A stretch of DNA of 64,000 nt from Stereocaulon alpinum. Its lineage: Eukaryota > Ascomycota > Lecanoromycetes > Lecanorales > Stereocaulaceae. Location: positions 1,116,001 to 1,180,000 of the forward strand of contig JAEUBA010000002.1 of the NCBI GenBank assembly GCA_018257865.1, in the 5' to 3' direction. Each line of letters starts with the position of its first letter. The stretch's first letter is position 1. The notes under the pieces are model-generated. The model worked only from the letters and a program-made list of their open reading frames with translations, searched no databases and was not told the origin of the DNA. Shown piece by piece: positions 11,822 through 22,372 of the stretch. Position numbers and translations under genes: made by a program.

Positions 11822-14800
11822 TCAATTTTTTTTGCCGCTGAAATAAGATGCAACTGGCAGATGTGTTGCTTTGATCTTAGCCTCGCGAAGCTCCTTAACT
11901 GTAGGCTTCTTTCCTTTTGGCTTGCTAGGGCTTTTTGGCTTGGGATTCAAATTCATTTTGGGCGAAATGGTCGTCGTGGCTAGAATATACAAGTATTAGT
12001 CATTACGAATCGCATCAGGGTCTCCAAAGAAATATACCTTCACCGACAGCCGGAAGCTTCTTTTGCTTTTTCTGGTCGGGTTCTGAGACAGGTGCTGTGC
12101 TGTAATCTTCGCGTAGCCTCTTCGAGTGCTCTAAGATTCGAGGCGATGTCAGAGGACATGTATCTGCCTGTGCCAGGCCTTGCTGCTTGTACATACCATC
12201 GTCGGTAAACTTCCTCCCCGCTAAATTAAAATTTGAACGGGACATCTGCGTCGCTGGCTCATTAGGCGTATCCTCGTCGAATGTAGCTCCATCCGCATCG
12301 TCCTCTGCGGAAGATTCATCATCAAAGGCTGCTTCATCGTCTAGGCCTTGCGGATCTTGCGAGTTTTGCAGATCCTCGTTAGAACCCACTTCTGAGCCTG
12401 TCTCCTCGAACCACTCATCATCAGAGGTTGCACCATCGTCGCGGTCTTGCGGGTTTACTTCGAACGATAGCGCTTCTGAGCCGTTAATTGGTCGTCTTCA
12501 ATCCAGTCGTAGGCTTCGTGCCATCTAGCGGCTTTGAGCTAATCATCGTCCTCGAGCCAGTCGTCGTCAGGGCTCGCTCCATCGTCTCGGTCTTGCGCTT
12601 CTTCTGGCCCATCACCCTGTGTCTCCAATTAACTCAGTGCCGAAGGGCCAAGATGTCGATACTCAACCCGAGGATGACTTCCTCCAGGCCTTTGATCGTC
12701 TCGTTGGTTGATGGAGTCATGAGTGCACCGTTGTTATCCGATCTTGCCTCCCCTGAATCTTTTGGTTGGCCACCTTCGAGATAGATCTCGATCCCAGAAC
12801 GTTGCAACGGACTCCGGGTTCCTTTGAAGTAAATCTTTGCCTGCTTGATAAGCATTCTGACATCAGCACCTTCCTCATGCGCCCGTGCGATAAGGTCTCG
12901 GTCTTCGGGACAGAGTAATCGATGCATGAATGACAGACTATGATTCAACTTGAAGTCGGAGAAGGCCAGTCTCATCGCAGGAATGAGCCGAAGCACGTGC
13001 GTTCGCTTGGGAATCAAACGTTGCATCCCAATCTCTTCAGGGTTGCCATACCACCCGTCATGGTCGTAGAACCCCGAGCTTTGTTCCATGGAGTAGAAAT
13101 TTTCGTTGATCCCGGCGTCCTTCAAAGTATCGGCAATTTCATGCATGGTCATTCCTGAAGTCATTTCGTTGGACCGCACACCGTACCATTTGAAGACCTC
13201 CGCGTGCCATTCTTTATCGTCCATCTTGTCATACAACTGATTGACCGTCATTTCCTGACTGACCTTTGCATGTAGAATCGTCTCCTGAGCGCCGTTCATG
13301 AGACAGATCGAAAAAATCCAAGGATAGGGTTTCCTGGCTTTTTGCGGTAAGACGTTTCGATATCGTAAAAGAGGAGTCTAGCGCTTTGTTCCTCGAACAA
13401 TTGTCGATGAGTAAGCCATGAACTCCGGATGGGAAAGATATTGGTCTCTCTGTGCTCGCGAATTTGTCCCATCAGGATCTCCGTCTGTGTGTCTAGTCTA
13501 CCTGCGTGGGTTGCATCCTCCCATGCCAGATGTAGAAACGTCCGCTGCATCGCGCTTTTGAATTTGATGTTCGCACATATAGCTTCAGAGTTATCAGCAG
13601 GATGAAGCTATCAATGATTGTATCATTTAATTTACCTTTGTGTTTTGCACAATGGCGGAACGTAGGAAGTCTAGGCTCTTGACACCCAGCGGTGTAGTAG
13701 CAAAGTCCTTGGGCTCTCTTTTTTAGCCCAGGACATTCCAGCCAATGTGCCTCCATCTCCTCGAACTTCCTGTATGCAAGACAAGCAAAACATCTTTGCC
13801 GGTCGCATTCATGGTTGTCAAAGTCCGATCTTGGAAAAACCCAGCCGCACTTCGCACATCTTCGCGATGGACAATGATGGCCTTCCCACTCGCTGACAGG
13901 GAACGTGCGATTGCAATGAGAGCATTGCTTTACCTCCACGCAAGTATGGTCTGCACTTTCTGACCAAGGGAAGTGTCCTCCGCATTTTCTGCACCTGGTC
14001 TTTGTGCAATTGTGGCTATCGAACCCAGACTTGAGGAAAGTTTTCTGGCAATGTCTGCAATGCTACCTCGGTATGCAGACCGCGTCGGCAGGATGGTTTC
14101 TTTTGCATATGTTGCAATATGTCTTTAAGCAAGCGTGACCATCACATTCCGTAAGAAGAAAAGATTTCTTGCAAAGATAGCACTGCTTCTGGCACTGATG
14201 TTTCTCGGGCTTTGCTAATAGGTAGGGCTGATGGCATGTAGGACAAGGCTCCCATCTAGCAAGACACTCATGTGGTGCATTCTTCAATTGCTTCTTCCCA
14301 CACACTCGGCATAGTTTATATTGACAGTCGTGCGCAGTGTTTTTCACGTACGTCAATAAACACAGATGACACCTTTTTTGCATACATGTTTGTTCGTGTT
14401 GACGAATATGCTGGCCGGAATGAGCTTCCGACAAGTCCTGCATTGAGGGTTCCTCGGTTTCTTTGGTCGCGCCGGCTTGGGGTCGCATCTGTGTGGCGCA
14501 TTCTTCAGGACAACCTTCCCACAAGGACCACAATTTTTGAATCGACAGTGGTGTTGAGTGCCTTTTGTGTATAGGGTTCGGCATTTATGACACTTTTTAG
14601 AAGTACATGTCTTTCCATGTTGTTGTAACCTACTGATTGGTATTCGTTTCATACAAGTGCAGCACTTAGGATTTCCCTTTGGCGCAATGTTCGAGTCTGG
14701 AAACCTTCCCTACGTTGACACTGAGTGATTTGCACGGTCTTGGTGCTTAAAGTACTTACTTGCGTCACAACGAACTCCTCAATAGTATATCCGCACGCAC

Positions 14801-14861
14801 TAAGCTTGTCATGCCTGTCAACCAGGAACGTTCGATATTGTGAGAGACCTAAAGGAGTCAA
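11822..14861 (-). pseudogene. Broken gene: ~14 CxxC...HxxC zinc modules plus DEDDh exonuclease-like domain
   Basis: Exons: 14760-14861 (true start not found), 13636-14709, 13582 downwards, and 11822-11979. Introns 14710-14759, 13583-13635 and 11980-12037 have good sites. The N-terminal part is a tandem series of about 14 modules CxxC-x(8-14)-HxxxC, for example CHKCRTLYTKGTQHHC and CSHCNRTFPVSEWEGHHC. Next comes a region with LLFYDIETS (motif I Asp/Glu) and RAHEEGADVRML (His...Asp, motif III), the pattern of DEDDh 3'-5' exonucleases; SSGFYDHDG may hold the middle Asp. An acidic then basic tail ends in ATHLPVASYFSGKKN. Lesions: a frameshift near 14400-14412, an in-frame TAG at 14063-14065, a frameshift at the A6 run 13311-13316, and stops and frame changes at 12390-12640. 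I cannot name an established family for the whole architecture. Confidence 0.7.
12403..12600. repeat. Imperfect 50-bp direct repeat in the acidic tail
   Basis: Two copies at about 12403-12453 and 12551-12600 differ at a handful of positions. On the minus strand both read QDRDDGA(T/S)-x-DD-x-W-x-E, so the acidic tail of the broken gene grew by duplication. Confidence 0.6.
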
Positions 14862-15731
14862 TGCTCACAGTGAAGAAAGCGCTTAAGATTATCCGCCAAG
14901 GTGGCGGAGAAGCTCATTTGTGTCATTGTGATACTACCACTAGTACCGATCAGATCGTGGGGATGAGGAGACGCCTGAACTGGGTTTTCTGTAGAGGATT
15001 GAGTCCTTAGATAAGGTCAATCTCGTCAAAAGCGCTCGTAATGGAGCACCTTTAAGAGGTCGAGTCCAGAGAGCAGCACGAGAGAAGTTTTCAGAGTACT
15101 CGACGATTGAAGTATCCAAGTGTGAGGAGGGGAGCAACTCCTTATATAGTAGTTTCTGACACAAAGTCAAGTGAAGGAGGCTGTTACTGCTAGATGTTAA
15201 CACTTTCTGAGACAAAGCAATTGTACTTTGAACACCGTGTTGTAGGAATAAAACTTTCTAAAATAAAGCAATTTTTCTCTAGAGTACCTTGTTATGGAGA
15301 GGAAATCGGCTAGCAGCTTAACATGGTGTATTTCAGATAGTTGTTGAAGCCGAAGAATAAAGAATCTCCCACTTCGACAAACTTTTGTGTGACCTAGTTC
15401 GTATACCGCTATATTGTCTTCCATGCTCAGATGTAGCGTGATGAATTCTCAAAGGATTGTAGGCTGTTATTGACAGGTTCAAGCCAGTTGGGGAAACTTT
15501 GCTGTCATGAGATGAACACATCTAATTGCCTTGGTTATCAATTGATACTCAGATTTTCAAAACTTTTCCTATCTGTCCTTCTCCCCTACACAGGTTGTAG
15601 TTATCCAATGTCCAGATTGGAGACTCCCGAAAACCGATCTAGAACTCCGAGATATCTATCCTGAGCTGAATGACCCTGTTGAGTTGTTGAAGTATCCAAC
15701 AGAAGACATTGTAAACAAAGTGGTAGACTGA
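14862..15731. other. Region between two broken genes, no gene seen
   Basis: It should contain the missing 5' end of the zinc-module gene, which I could not place, and it contains a degenerate tandem repeat listed separately. Short open frames here look like chance. Confidence 0.35.
15151..15302. repeat. Degenerate ~51-bp tandem repeat, three copies
   Basis: Cores AGTTTCTGACACAAAG (15151), ACTTTCTGAGACAAAG (15202) and ACTTTCTAAAATAAAG (15253) recur with a period of about 51 bases. Copies 2 and 3 stay alignable along most of the unit; copy 1 is weaker. Confidence 0.45.
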
Positions 15732-17432
15732 CTATGATGAACCATTCATCTGGCGAGACTGCGGATCAGCGAACTCCTGGAGGTAGTTGGCGAGTCTCTG
15801 GATATTTTCCACGGTGACAGCGTTAGAATTACTAAACCGCACCTGAGTGAAGTTGGCCGTCAGTGACCAGAAAGAGTAGAAGAAGTTTTACTTACTCCTC
15901 CCACCGAACGGTGCCCCTTCAAACCCTCTAATAATCTCCTCTCAGCACCTTGCAAAGACTCTTTCTCGCTATCTGCGTCTCCGTTGCGGACACGAAAGCA
16001 GACGTTCATTCGACTTCGTACATTCTTTTGTGGTACCACCTGGCATGTTTCCGGATGGGCGTCCAAGATATCGTATATTAGCTTGGATTTGGAATGAGAG
16101 AGCTTCTCCTGTCCAACAAGCTTTTGATCGCCATGCTCTTCAAGCAGACAGCGAACGACGTTACCAGCTATCCAAATATCGAAGATAGGCATAGTATTGT
16201 AGAGAGATAAAGATTTAGAGAAATTCCGATAACCGAAAACGGCAGGAGGTGACGAAACACCCACAGAATGGAGAAATGCTGTGTTATCGGATCAAGGACG
16301 TCCTTACGGACGATCACAAGCGTGACGCCTTTAATGCCAACATCTGTAGGGATTTCGGAGTCAGTGGTTCTACTTCCTTGGTTGCCTCATGAAAAAGGAA
16401 ATATCCTGCATGAGTATTCCCTAGCAGGCAATAAATCGCTCGAAATCTACTTACTCTTTTGGGCACCACCCTAGCACAGTGAGCACATTATTGTCACGGA
16501 ACAGGGGGTATGTCTGGACTTACAAAGATCATTGCATATCTGTTGACGTTAAGAGGCCTACTGAGGAAGTTGGAGCTCATGTCAGCTACTACGCAATCAT
16601 TACCTTGAAGGCGCTGCGGCATCGCAGGAAACTCTACTCCATCGACTGTCTCATTGTCACAATAGTACACGAGAGCGGCTCCGTGCGGCGTCAGGCTCCA
16701 AGCTTGTTCCTTGGGGATGTCGCCAAATTTCCCGTTCTTTCGTGCATCTACAGCAACATTGACGGGCTTTCCCCCGAGTGGCGCGAGCAGATTGGCAGCT
16801 TTTTGTGATGCTAGTCGGAGTGAGCATTGCCTCTCTTCGTAGATTCCTCAAAAGGGGAAAGATCGCTCGTTATACCTTTTAGCGACCACGATCCAGTAAC
16901 GAGATAGTCCAGTCTCAAATCTTTTCGAACTTCTCTCTTGACTCGCTCCAGAATCTTATCAGTATCTCCATCTAGATCGGCCATGGCTTGTCGCCTCCGT
17001 TTCTCTACCCAGAAAGCTACCATGTTGAAGACAACAGCACCTTGATGGTATTCAGATTAGCGTTGCTTCATGTGATCACACACTCGACCTCGATAGAAGA
17101 CTCACTCACTGAATTGCCCGCTGCCACCCCCGTGCATGAAAAGGACCTCATAGTCATTGGGGATGTCCAATGATTCAATTAATGCATTTCTCGCATCTGA
17201 TAGAATGCTTTTGGGAGTCTTCGAACGATGCGAGATCTCGGCAAGTGACAAACCACTGTTCTCGAAATTCAGGAAGGCCTGTGCGCCTTTCTCGAGGATC
17301 GAGGTGGGTAGAGGGGCAGGGCCTGTTATGGACTCGGAGTTAGCGTTCCTTGTTAGGTAGCTATTCGCGGGATGTTCCACTGTAGGTGCACCCACCGGCT
17401 CCAAAGTATGCCACTTCCTCTCTGGAAGGCAT
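15732..17432 (-). pseudogene. Phosphoserine aminotransferase with one frameshift
   Basis: PLP enzyme converting 3-phosphohydroxypyruvate to phosphoserine in serine synthesis. Exons 17396-17432, 17110-17322, 16876-17040, 16524-16810, 16455-16470, 15896-16343 and 15732-15842 have good splice sites. The start is MPSREEVAYFGAG; then AQAFLNFENSGLSLAEISHR, GGGSGQFSAVVFNMVAFWVE, LRLDYLVTGSWSLKA, VYYCDNETVDGVEFP and GGAQK with the PLP lysine in the 16-base exon 5. In exon 6 the frame breaks after RKDVLDPIT (near 16280-16290): the matching continuation FLHSVGVSSPPAVFGYR is in another frame, and several residues expected between them are missing. The end, HRSVGG joined to VRFSNSNAV, is normal. Exon 6 length is off by one from phase closure. 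No plausible intron explains the break. Either a recent pseudogene (perhaps with an intact copy elsewhere) or a sequence error. Confidence 0.8.
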
Positions 17433-18126
17433 GTTGAAAGTTATCCAAGTAAGAGAAGGTGTTTGAAAAGATAGGGGATCGTGAGGGGAATTTCGGTTGA
17501 GCGTTACAAACCAAAATCTTGCACTGATGTTAGAGCACCAGTAATACAGATTTTGGATGACGACTGTATGAGTTCTTGTTGCTCGTCTGCAAAGCGTGTC
17601 GATGAAATTCGACAAAGTTATGTCCGTGAGTCACTTGGCCGAAATCGGTGGGCTAGATTACAAGGAGAACAGGACACGGAGGTGTATTCACACTGCTGGG
17701 AAGAAAACATCCAAGAGTTGGGACAGTATCCAAAACGCGAGGGAGGGCAGCAGGAAGTGGAGCGCGGCGAGGGGCAGGCTAGCCGGATACGGCACGCTTT
17801 ACCGCAAGCAGTAATTCACCTGCACAGTAGACTACGCCGCGGCTTCGGGGAATTGGGAAGGGGGACGCAACAAGGGGTGACAGAAGTCATTCAACTTCCG
17901 AAGCCCCCCCGGAACCCCTGGAGCGGCCCCCGGAGAAACCTCGGAGGTTTAATGATTTATGTCACCCCCTGTTGACGGGATGCCGACTGGGTCGAGCTAA
18001 AGACGGGAGCTGCCGAAGCTACTGAGTCATGTGACTACATCTTACCCTAGCCCTAACCAAAACATCAGCTTTTTCTTCTTCTTGGCTCTTGATTTCATAT
18101 GTTCATCATAACGTTCAGCAAGCAAC
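17433..18126. other. Intergenic, divergent promoters, GC-rich patch
   Basis: This lies between the PSAT start and the KRR1 start on opposite strands. A GC-rich block with C and G runs lies at about 17895-17945. No gene seen. Confidence 0.4.
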
Positions 18127-19263
18127 ATGCCTTCAACTCATAAACGAGACAAACCTTGGGACACCGATGATACAGATAAGTGGAAGGTAAACTCCACTAT
18201 CAGTGTGCACTGAAGGCAACCACTCTGCTCACCAGATCTTACACAGGAGGAGCCCTTCCAACCTTCGGACAATGCTGCTGGCACATTCACTGAAGAATCT
18301 TCGTTTGCAACTCTGTTTCCAAAGTACAGGGAGGTCTACCTTAGGGAAGCATGGCCCCTCATTACTCGCTCCCTAGCATCCCACCATGTACGATGTTGTT
18401 CCAAGCAAATACCGATTGCATGAACTGACTCCAATTAGATAGCATGTACCCTCGACCTCATAGAAGGCAGCATGGCAGTCCGAACTACTCGAAAAACTTA
18501 TGATCCAGCCTCGATCCTCAATGCCCGTGATCTGATCAAGCTCCTCTCTCGTAGCGTCCCTGCCCCTCAAGCTGTCAAAATCCTCCAAGATGGTGTGGCT
18601 TGCGATATAATAAAAATTCGCAATCTGGTCCGCAACAAAGAGCGCTTCGTGAAACGACGCCAACGTATCTTAGGTCCTAATGGGTCTACACTGAAAGCTT
18701 TAGAACTCCTTACTGGGTGTTACATACTCGTACAGGGCAACACCGTCAGTGCAATGGGAAGCTACAAGGGTCTAAAGGAGGTACGGCGGGTAGTGGAAGA
18801 CTGTATGGCGAACATTCATCCAATCTATCACATCAAAGAACTCATGATCAAACGCGAACTGATGAAGGACCCGGAGCTGGCAAACGAAAACTGGGAGCGT
18901 TTCCTACCATACTTCAAGAAGAGGACACTGAGCAATAGAAAGAAGCCACTTAAGATCACGGACAAAAGCAAGAAGCCATACACTCCATTCCCTCCTCCGC
19001 AAGAGAAAAGCAAGGTGGATCTGCAAATCGAGAGTGGCGAGTACTTCCTCGGGAAGCAAGCAAAAGAGAGGGTGGCCAAGGAGCAAAGAGAGGAGAAGCA
19101 GCGGGAGAAGCAGGCTGAGAAAAAGATGGCGAAGCAGAAAGAATTCAATCCCCCACAAGAAAATGGAACGGCGAAGAAGGAGAAGAAAAGGAAGCGGAAA
19201 GAGGACGATGGAACAGAAGTCAAGAAGAAAAAGAAGAAGCGGGTAGCAGACGAGGAGGCATGA
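18127..19263 (+). CDS. KRR1: KRR1 small-subunit processome KH protein
   Basis: Nucleolar factor for 18S rRNA maturation and 40S assembly. Three exons close in phase: 18127-18186, 18247-18387 and 18439-19263, giving 341 residues. The start MPSTHKRDKPWDTDDTDKWK is characteristic. ESSFATLFPKYREVYLREAW and the DLIEGSMAVRTTRKTYDP block follow, then the KH region with NKERFVKRRQRILGPNGST and NTVSAMGSYKGLKEVRR. After HPIYHIKELMIKREL the tail becomes Lys/Glu-rich with a KKKKKKR run near the end, as in the family. Intron 1 has two possible acceptors; the one at 18246 keeps frame. Confidence 0.95.
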
Positions 19264-19776
19264 GTGATGATTTTTTGAGAAGCTGCCAACTTACCTGCGA
19301 ACACCCTAGCCTAAGAACCCTATCGTTTTTGAATGAATCAATGTCATTCCCGAACATTTCTGGATGCTCCACGATAATCCCAGGATATCAACATATTGAG
19401 AGACTGAACATGAGGCTGGGCTCCATCACAAGTTCTCGACTCCTCGTACTCTGTAAGTACCATATCTCTGACTCTGCAACTCTATTAGATAGCAATGAGG
19501 CTTTGGACACAAGCCTAATGATGCATTTGACACGTTACCCCAATCCAGAGCAACACAATTTCATCCCCCATCCGCAACACTTCTCCTCTCCAATCATGTG
19601 GCCCAATGACACAAGCCTTTGCACCACATCAGAAGCTCTCCACATAACCTTTAGATATCTTAATCATCCCTCGTCTCTCCGCTCTCCCCCTCTAAACGCT
19701 CATTCACACATACCTCAAAGAGCATACACTCTAAGTTCACCCCCCGAGTCTCCATTCCCCAGATACCCACCTCAAC
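19264..19776. other. Intergenic, no gene seen
   Basis: An open frame overlaps the KRR1 stop and runs to 19871 but its composition (His/Pro/Ser/Thr) looks like translated low-complexity DNA rather than a protein. Confidence 0.4.
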
Positions 19777-20298
19777 ATGAACCGCTCAGTAACCACCCTC
19801 ATCCCAGACCTACCACATATCACCCCATACGATTCAGCCTCAAACTCCCGTCGACATTCGCGAACTGTTGAACGGCATACCATACCCAGCACACAAGCTG
19901 CCTCCTGGTCAAAGAAACTGCAACAACTCGATACATCTCACCTTTGCTACCACCAACGAATCATAGCCAAAGTAACGAAATGGCTTTCAGGCCCAGCATT
20001 CGACACGCCGCCACCAGATCCACCATTCTCCAATCATCAGCTGCAAGGTACTTCAAAGAACCACGCACAGCCATCAAATCCGAATCCCCCTAACGTATCA
20101 CAGCACCACGCGCACCCTAGTACAATCAAATGCACTCAAATAGGAATATCCGATATTGCCCTCATAACACTAGGTTGTGTGGCGTTTGTTCCGTTTACTA
20201 TTGTAATTATGGCGGCGACTACGATTGTGCTTGTGCCGTGTTTGATTAGGAATGGGCCTGGTGGGGTGGGGAGGAATGGGGAAGGGGATGGGGGATGA
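19777..20298 (+). CDS. Hypothetical small protein with one C-terminal membrane segment
   Basis: Single open frame of 173 codons from an ATG in fair context (CTCAACATGAAC). The first ~120 residues are polar and Pro/His/Ser-rich. A hydrophobic stretch at about 130-160 (ALITLGCVAFVPFTIVIMAA then TIVLVPCL) could cross a membrane. The end is Gly-rich. No known family is recognised. The frame could be fortuitous, but the membrane segment makes it worth listing. Confidence 0.35.
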   Translation: MNRSVTTLIPDLPHITPYDSASNSRRHSRTVERHTIPSTQAASWSKKLQQLDTSHLCYHQRIIAKVTKWLSGPAFDTPPPDPPFSNHQLQGTSKNHAQPSNPNPPNVSQHHAHPSTIKCTQIGISDIALITLGCVAFVPFTIVIMAATTIVLVPCLIRNGPGGVGRNGEGDGG

Positions 20299-22372
20299 GG
20301 GGTTGCTTTGATGCTGAGAAGAGGAATAGGAATCTTCGCTGAAGAGAAAATGATCGAGGTTAAGACCACGTTAGAGACAAGTCCATACAGTTTTTACAGA
20401 CTCCGTAAATCATTCTTAGGGCTCTCTACACTCTTCCATTCCAAAAACGCATAGCTTTCTTGGCCTTCATGTCTAAAAAGTATAAGCTACCAACTATACT
20501 TGATACGCATTTCTATGCAACACTATGCTTTCTTCCATGCAGAACGCACATTCAACATTTCGTAAAGGCAATGATAATCCCTTCATCTCTCTTCCCCCAA
20601 GAAAGTTCCTTAACCAGAGCAAGAGACCGTTCCTATTCACCATTCACGAAGACGATGTCTTAATACGACAACCGAGGATGGATCATCTAGAAGCCCAGAC
20701 CACAAGTGCTGGCATCACTGAGGCACTATCAGGACCGAGCACCTGATACTCAACTCAAACAAGATACAACATAAGCCTGCATGTGCATAAGCCGTTCAGT
20801 GAGGAGTAAACATCGTCCATTGATCATGTCTGCAACGACCGCACCACCTGCCACACAGGAAAATATCGTTACTTTGAAGCACAAATCAGGAAATATATAG
20901 ACTAAACAGGGCAATAGAATAATATCATCCGATATGCCTTCAAGTTACAAAAACCCTACTGACTCCATAGAGACAGATTCCAAACATCAAATTCCTATGA
21001 AATAGGTAATGCACACGCCTATACAAAGCTCTAACCAACCTTGAGTAAGATCTTCAAGATTGATTCGCCACTTTCAACAATGACTTGTATAATGATTCAA
21101 AGTCGATCCTGACGATTAATCTCCCTTTCAAACCACAACAGCAGTAGTGATAACAGCGAGAATATGTCAGAAAAAACCCATCTGTTACAATGAATTATCG
21201 GGGATAGGTATAACAACAATAGCTATGCTCGCGATCCTTCTATTATATCACCTCCCACTAATGGAGTTGCATCTATGCTTGCAGCTAGACATGTATAAAA
21301 GACCAATACAAAAACTGGAGAACCCCCTTCAAAGGAACGCACAGTAACTTTTCAAGACGATAGAGAAGGACGTCTACCTCAAGGATATAGAACAAGACAG
21401 CGATGTTGAGCACCATGTATAAAGATATAACCAGACAATACAAAACAGAAAGATGATCAAAGGATGTAGCCTTGTGAGCCAATACACACCTCGCTCAGTG
21501 TCCTTATATGTATTCCCTCACGTATATACACTCCCCACGACAGATAAACACTGTAATAAACATTAACCACAAACAGAGATCATAAGACGAGTCCTCCATC
21601 CGGACTCCTCGTCCTTATCCGGCCAACAACCCAAACAAACTATCCACTCCAATCGACCCGACAACATCAATAGATCCGACAACATGAATCGACCCGACAA
21701 CATGAATCGACCCGACAACGCCCACTCTCAAGATCACAAAACCCTGTCCTCAATCCCCTCATCAACATCTCACCTCCCCACCCCTCCTCTCACCTCCACC
21801 AATACCTAACCACCCCAACTCATCTCATCCCATCAAACACAACCACCATCCACCGTCCCTTCAACCAAACAACTACTCTCCCCTTCCCCATCACCATCAA
21901 CCTTTCAATCTTCATCCATAAACCATCGTGTCTCATCCCATCGCGCCTTCCGCGGTGATCTTTCAAAAACCAAGAAGGTGAGCTAAACATTCCATCGCCA
22001 CACCAGCCAGCGTCCAAGAACGATCCTTCCCTCATCTCATCTCCTATCATACAACAAAAGAAAAAAGTATCTCACTATCAATAACATAAGACCCAAGTGT
22101 ACTATATTCCATGCACTAAGATCTTCAATCAAGACAGACCATCAAGTCAATTTACAAAAACAAAGCACATAGATATCCCATCAACCCAACCTTCAAACAA
22201 CGCATAAGAAATCTCGTTTCTCAACATCTTCCTACAAAACATCTCGCTCTTCAAAGCGGCTTTCCATCCGATTCGACAAATTGCAATATCAAAAATGTAA
22301 GACCAACCTATCATCCTCAAGCATAGCAACATCCATCCAAGCCAGCTAACATTCTCTTTCAGGGGAACAAAC
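20299..22372. other. Long low-complexity intergenic region
   Basis: About 2 kb without a gene. The left half is AT- and CA-rich; from about 21700 the plus strand is strongly C/T/A-biased (CATCTCACCTCCCCACCCC and similar), as in some fungal promoters and leaders. A minisatellite is listed separately. An acceptor-like TTCTCTTTCAG stands just before the next ATG and could end a 5'-UTR intron. Confidence 0.45.
21654..21720. repeat. 18-bp minisatellite, 3.7 copies
   Basis: The unit CGACCCGACAACATGAAT is repeated in tandem, the first two copies with a few changes and the last partial. Confidence 0.85.

Noticed and set aside
16260..16300. A hidden intron that would repair the PSAT frameshift
   Set aside because: The AACACAG acceptor-like sequence has a GT donor only about 31 bases upstream, below any plausible intron size.
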